DNA from: Sequoia sempervirens
Lineage: Eukaryota; Streptophyta; Pinopsida; Cupressales; Cupressaceae
Length of the DNA stretch: 64,000 bases
Direction of reading: 5' to 3'
Assembly: GCA_007258455.2 (NCBI GenBank)
Contig: VDFB02344312.1
Span: 1-64,000, forward strand
Position numbers and translations under genes: made by a program. The notes below the pieces were generated by a model. It made no database searches. It was not told where the DNA came from and worked only from the letters and a program-made list of their open reading frames with translations. Positions within the stretch are counted from its first letter, which is position 1, and each line of letters starts with the position of its first letter. This document shows positions 59,763-64,000 of this stretch, one piece after another.

Positions 59763-62700
59763 CTAGATCTTTTGCATGTTTGCAAGATGATTTTTCCATC
59801 GACTATCTATTAATGCCTTTGTATCATTGAAAAACTTTAGGTATCCACCATCAAGAACAATCAACCCATCCATGATATGATTTAGTCTGGGAAGACTAGT
59901 ATCATCATCCTCCTGTATATGAGTTACGAACTTATGAACAACCTGACTAAATTCTTTCTTCCACTTATCCAAGTCCTTCAACTGATCACCATCTCTCACG
60001 ATTTTAGGTATATACCACTATTTGTAGGTATGGAATAAATCCATTCATGTTACAATATTTTTATCAAACCCTTGTACATACTGAAATTCATCAATAATCA
60101 CCTTCACAGTTTGTTCAGTTGGCTTTAATGTTGTGGGTGCATCAGGACTTCTTTGTAGAACTTTGCATAACCTAGCCAAAGTGTGGTGAATAGGCTACCA
60201 CCTTTTGAACAAAGGATCTAATACAAGCATATGTGTCTTTATTTGATCCATTACCTACTGAAGTGTTTTATAACTATCATGCACATTATCCAGTTTATCC
60301 ATAACTGATTTTATCCTATGCTCAAGAATCTTTTCCATAACTTCACAAATTCATCTTTTCACTTCATCCTGGGTTTGATTGTTGGCCTTCTTTACATCAT
60401 CCACTTCCTTCTCTGGAGTTTTTACCTGTTCTGCATAAATGTTCTTCACAATATCCATTGGAGCAATAGGAGGCCTATATAACACCATCTCCTTGCTTTG
60501 TGAGGGTCCTGCTCCTCTTAATTGTTCTTTCAATTTGACATTGTCCATGAACAGTTTATTAACTTCATCATTTAAGAACCATTGTTCCTTTTCATACTCC
60601 TTCAATCTGTCTTCTAATCCCTTAACAGTTGCTCAAGTGAACATGGCCGAATGCATGGTCATTGTGGTTGCCTCCAAAGGAGTGGTATCTTGTATTGTCC
60701 TTACCATCACTACCCCTTTCATCCCTTGAATTACATCCAATAATTTTGGATTTTGTGTATTTTTCTGTTTGATCCATATGGCTAGGGTTTCAATCTTTGG
60801 GTTATACCTAGTTCCACTCACACCTTCATCGAAGTCAAATTATGCAACTAGCATTGGATCTTCCTGAGCCCGCACTTGATCAAGTAGAAACATTTTCTTT
60901 AATTCTGAGCCAAGGAAAATGAACATATTGCTCTTCAAGACCATTTCTCTAGCCTTTTGGGGGCTAATGTCAATGTTGTCAACTCTTAATTCCTAGAAAG
61001 TCTATGCTACCATTTCATTTTTCTCTGATTCTTCAATTCCTGCTTCAGCTGATTCCATCCTCTCTTGAAATTATTTTATCTTCATCTTCATCCGTAAATC
61101 CTTAAACTCAGGAGTCTTAATTAATTCACCATCTTCTATGAATCTCCTGGTTGGAATTTCCCTTTCATCTTCATGTACCTCTGTACTTTTTTTTTTTCTA
61201 CATCACCCATCCTTTCCTCATCTTTATTTATGGGAACTGGTCTCAAGGATGGGTTGATCAACTTCAATATCACCTTTCAATGACTGTAGTACTATAGCCA
61301 CTTCCTCAGTATCGCCCACCTCTTCAGTATTCTCATAAGGTACTAACTGTTCAATGCTTCTTGTCTTCTGTCTTTTGGGAGGTAACTACTCCATGGGAGC
61401 TTAGAGGTTTCACCTAGGGTATGCTCTGCAGTTGCACCACTATCATGTTCTTTGAGATATGCTTCCTTCTTTATGTACAATTCTTCAAATCTACCAATAA
61501 TCAATTCTATCCTCTTGATGGGGTCCTTTTCCTCAACAAAGTATCCTAGGAAATCCTTGGACCTCTGCTTTGTCCTTTCTTCAACCTTCTTCATATATTC
61601 CCATTTTTTCCTTCTACTAAATACATCATTATAAGTAATGCAATTCCTTATAACATATTCTTCAAAATCCACTTGGTGTGGCACTGCCATTTTGGTAAGA
61701 AGATTGTGCCTTATGTTGTTCATATGATTTTTCAGGGTCAAAGGCTTTTTCTTTTCCAATTTCAATGCATATCTTGTCTTCAAATAATACTGTAACTCCT
61801 CTAATGTGTCTGAGCCTACAGTCCAATCTTCACACTTGGTTTGGTTTGGCAGGAAAGTGCCTTTCTTTTGCTTGTGCATTACATTTTTCTCCATCCACAT
61901 CATTTGCCACATAAATTCAAGAAATGCTAATCTGAGGGGCACAAATTTTGGCAGTATGTGTGGAGCAACAAGGCATCCACAAAATCTTATTATTGTAACT
62001 TCTGGGAGGAAGAACCAATCTCCAAAATTATGTGTTTGACCCTGCTCTAGTCTTAAAGCCAAAGGTCTCACTAGTTGCAACATTTTGGCTGACAATCTTG
62101 GTATTGCATACCCAAGAAATTGAAGGATTTTGTGTACAAAGTCTTCGTAGAATACAACAAAGCTTAAATTCTTGCACCAACTGTCCCAAATATAGCACAA
62201 TTTATGGACAGGTGTGGGATTCCCTTGCTCATCTACTGTAGCCAAGTCCATTCTTTTAGTCCAATGGTCCCTATTCTGGTACAATATCATATGACACAAT
62301 AGGGAATAGTTTCTGAATGTAATCGGTGCTCTATCCTCTATAACTTGGGAGAATTCATCATCTAACACCTTCTCAAGGTATGAAGCAAATTCATATTCAA
62401 TATTAGTTTCAGGGTTTTGAATTATCATGGCCATCATCATTAGGCCTATTGGTATTTTATCTTGAGCATCTATCCCCAACACTTGGCAAAGAGCTAAATA
62501 TGTATTCACAAAGTAATACTGAAAATCTGTCACATTAAATGGTTTAGTAGTGGTAGTAGAGATGGGGAATGTTCTGTTACCAATGCCTCTTTTCATATAT
62601 AGGGGTACCTCATCACTTCTATAAGTCTTTTTTAACCTAGCATAATCCTCCTCACTTTTCTGTAGGTTTATCTTGGTCGGAGCCTCCTTGTTTAAGCCAA

Positions 62701-63196
62701 AACACTCAATGATGGATTTTCTGGTTACTTCTACCAATATTGTGTTGTTTGGAAACCTTACTATTTTGGTAGCTGAGTGATAGTGTTTGACTAGCAGTTT
62801 GATAAATTATACATCAACAAACACATTTGGGACAATCAACCTTGCTATATCCAACATCCAAGCATTTGACACTGGAATCTTCTCATTTCTCTTACTGTGA
62901 AAATACCAAAATAGGTCCCATCTAGATTTGGAAATGAGGGCATCCCTACGACTTTGTGCGGTGTCCATGAGAAACTTCTTATTACCCTCTTTAGTAGACC
63001 CTAGAAGTATACCTAATATGGACTGATGGAGTGGTCTCTTCTTTACTTTAGGTTCTTCATCTTTAATTTTAGGCTAACTTTCTTTTACTTCTGATTGTTT
63101 TGTTTTAGGATGGAGTGCTTTCTTCTTTACTTTAGGTTCATCTTTAATTTTAGGCCGAATTTCTTTTACTTCTGATTGTTTTCTTTTAGGAGGCAT
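59763..63196 (-). pseudogene. Unrecognised ~1,100-codon gene, decayed
   Basis: The start is the ATG at 63196 (MPPKRKQSEVKEIRPK). It opens with a lysine-rich, nuclear-signal-like unit duplicated in tandem (about 27 residues each). The frame from 62737 to 61343 is open for 464 codons ('VTRKSIIECFGLNKEAPTKINLQ', 'PFNVTDFQYYFVNTYLALCQVLGID', 'PLALRLEQGQTHNFGDWFFLPEVTIIRF'). After two frameshifts (near 61345 and 61260) and a few stops it continues through 'EVHEDEREIPTRRFIEDGELIKTPEF', 'GTRYNPKIETLAIWIKQK' (60820) and a coiled-coil-like tail (60605-60351), ending at 59763. I do not recognise the family. It could be an old retroelement gag or a plant-specific transposon-associated protein. Its stops and shifts are few for its length. 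Confidence 0.55.
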
Positions 63197-63545
63197 GTTT
63201 CAATTTTCTCTACTATGGCTTCAGATGACAAAACCTTGAAATATTTTTTATATGTTATAGAGCTCTTTTAGAGAGTTTTTGTGCACTTACCCGAGTATTT
63301 CATGCTTGCAGGACTTCTTCTCGTATCCTTAGCTCCTTCCACTCTAGTGCACTACAATTGAGTGCACTATTGGGAAAACTCACTTATCTTTTGATGGTGC
63401 AGTATTCAGTCATATTAGTTTTGGAAACTCTTAATAATTTAATAGCATTTAATTTTGGCAACTGATGTGATTTTCTGCGTGTATTGGTGTAAATTGTAAT
63501 GATGTCACAATTACCATACTACGACTGTCTCTTATTATACCCGCT
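63197..63545. other. No gene seen
   Basis: An AT-rich stretch upstream of the 63196 ATG, with no ORF, between the gene and the terminal repeat. Promoter elements are not evident. Confidence 0.4.
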
Positions 63546-64000
63546 GCGGTATGGCGGTGTTTTTCCCTTCCCTTTTGTTGTTTACCACACTATCACCTTT
63601 GTCAAGGCTTCTTGTTGTGGGGTTGTGGTGTATACCACTCTACCGCATATGTTGGTCACCTTCCCAGCGGTATAGCGGTGTATGCTTTTGATCATTACTT
63701 GAAGAGTGTCAATGAGACAATATTCTTTGTCTTACTGATATCTCAATGTCTCATCGACATTAGATCTTATGTTCCTCTAATGTTGGTTGTCGGTGTCGAT
63801 GAAACAAGTTAATATCTCTTGCTGATATGCCACTGTCTCATTGATATTTTCCTTCGGTGATATTTCTTTATATATCGATGTAACTCTGCCATGTCGGGGA
63901 GACTTGTGATTGTCATTGCGGTATAGTGGTGTTTTTCCCTTCCCTTCTATTGTTTATCGCACTACCACCTTGCTCAAGGCTTCTTGTTGCGGGGTTGCGG
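63546..64000. repeat. 372-bp-period repeat at the window edge
   Basis: 63546-63628 recurs at 63918-64000 with about a dozen differences: GCGGTAT(G/A)(G/T)CGGTG followed by TTTTTCCCTTCCCTT and ending GGGGTTG(T/C)GG. A third GCGGTATAGCGGTG lies at 63667. The second copy is cut by the window end, so a longer array probably continues. Confidence 0.65.

Overview
The window is repeat-rich plant nuclear DNA. It has plant-type L1 LINEs whose ORF1 carries a DUF4283 region and a CX2CX4HX4C knuckle (one LINE also keeps an RNase H tail on ORF2), Ty1/copia and Ty3/gypsy pol remnants with plant-type primer-binding sites, and a Mutator-like element. There is no bacterial operon structure, and I recognise no intact host gene. 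The density and age of the nested elements suit a large seed-plant genome, possibly a gymnosperm; that last step is inference.

Left part (1-26.8 kb). A Ty1/copia pol remnant (-) is followed by a LINE relic that keeps ORF1 but not ORF2. Next is element A (about 4.7-10.8 kb, -), a gypsy-like element with LTR, PBS, polypurine tract, protease and G-patch-like pieces but no visible reverse transcriptase. Then come a decayed LINE ORF1 (+), a near-complete LINE (about 13.2-19.45 kb, -) and a 4.7-kb gypsy remnant (19.7-24.4 kb, -) with gag, protease, RT, RNase H and integrase. A tRNA-like SINE candidate lies near 25.0 kb.

Middle (26.4-41 kb) is a nested stack. An old gypsy gag gene (E, -) is split by insertion D (26812-38956, TG...CA ends, 5-bp target duplication ACAAG). 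The gag reading frame resumes in phase across the insertion. Inside D sits F (29174-35908), a foldback/Mutator-like element with inverted arms of 1.9-2.0 kb, an exact 9-bp target duplication TTAATTAAA and a core with no transposase. D also carries a decayed NLR-type leucine-rich-repeat fragment.

Right part (42.4-64 kb). A copia RT relic (+) is followed by element B (+), a Tat-like gag-protease element without RT. Element C (49246-59226, -) is nested in B. C is an almost complete LTR element with 1.16/1.14-kb LTRs, TSD TATAT, a PBS, a polypurine tract and one intact 854-codon ORF with no enzymatic domain, so it resembles the TR-GAG/LARD non-autonomous class. C holds an array of hairpins with a constant 8-nt loop and varying complementary arms. 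Downstream are a decayed, unrecognised ~1,100-codon gene (63196-59763, -) and the start of a 372-bp-period repeat at the right edge.

A, B and C share the same unusual PBS (TGGTGAACC...) and none has RT. They were probably mobilised by enzymes supplied from elsewhere. Most stops in the LINE and gypsy frames are TAG or TGA, many of them explained by single C-to-T changes, as expected from deamination of methylated, silenced DNA.
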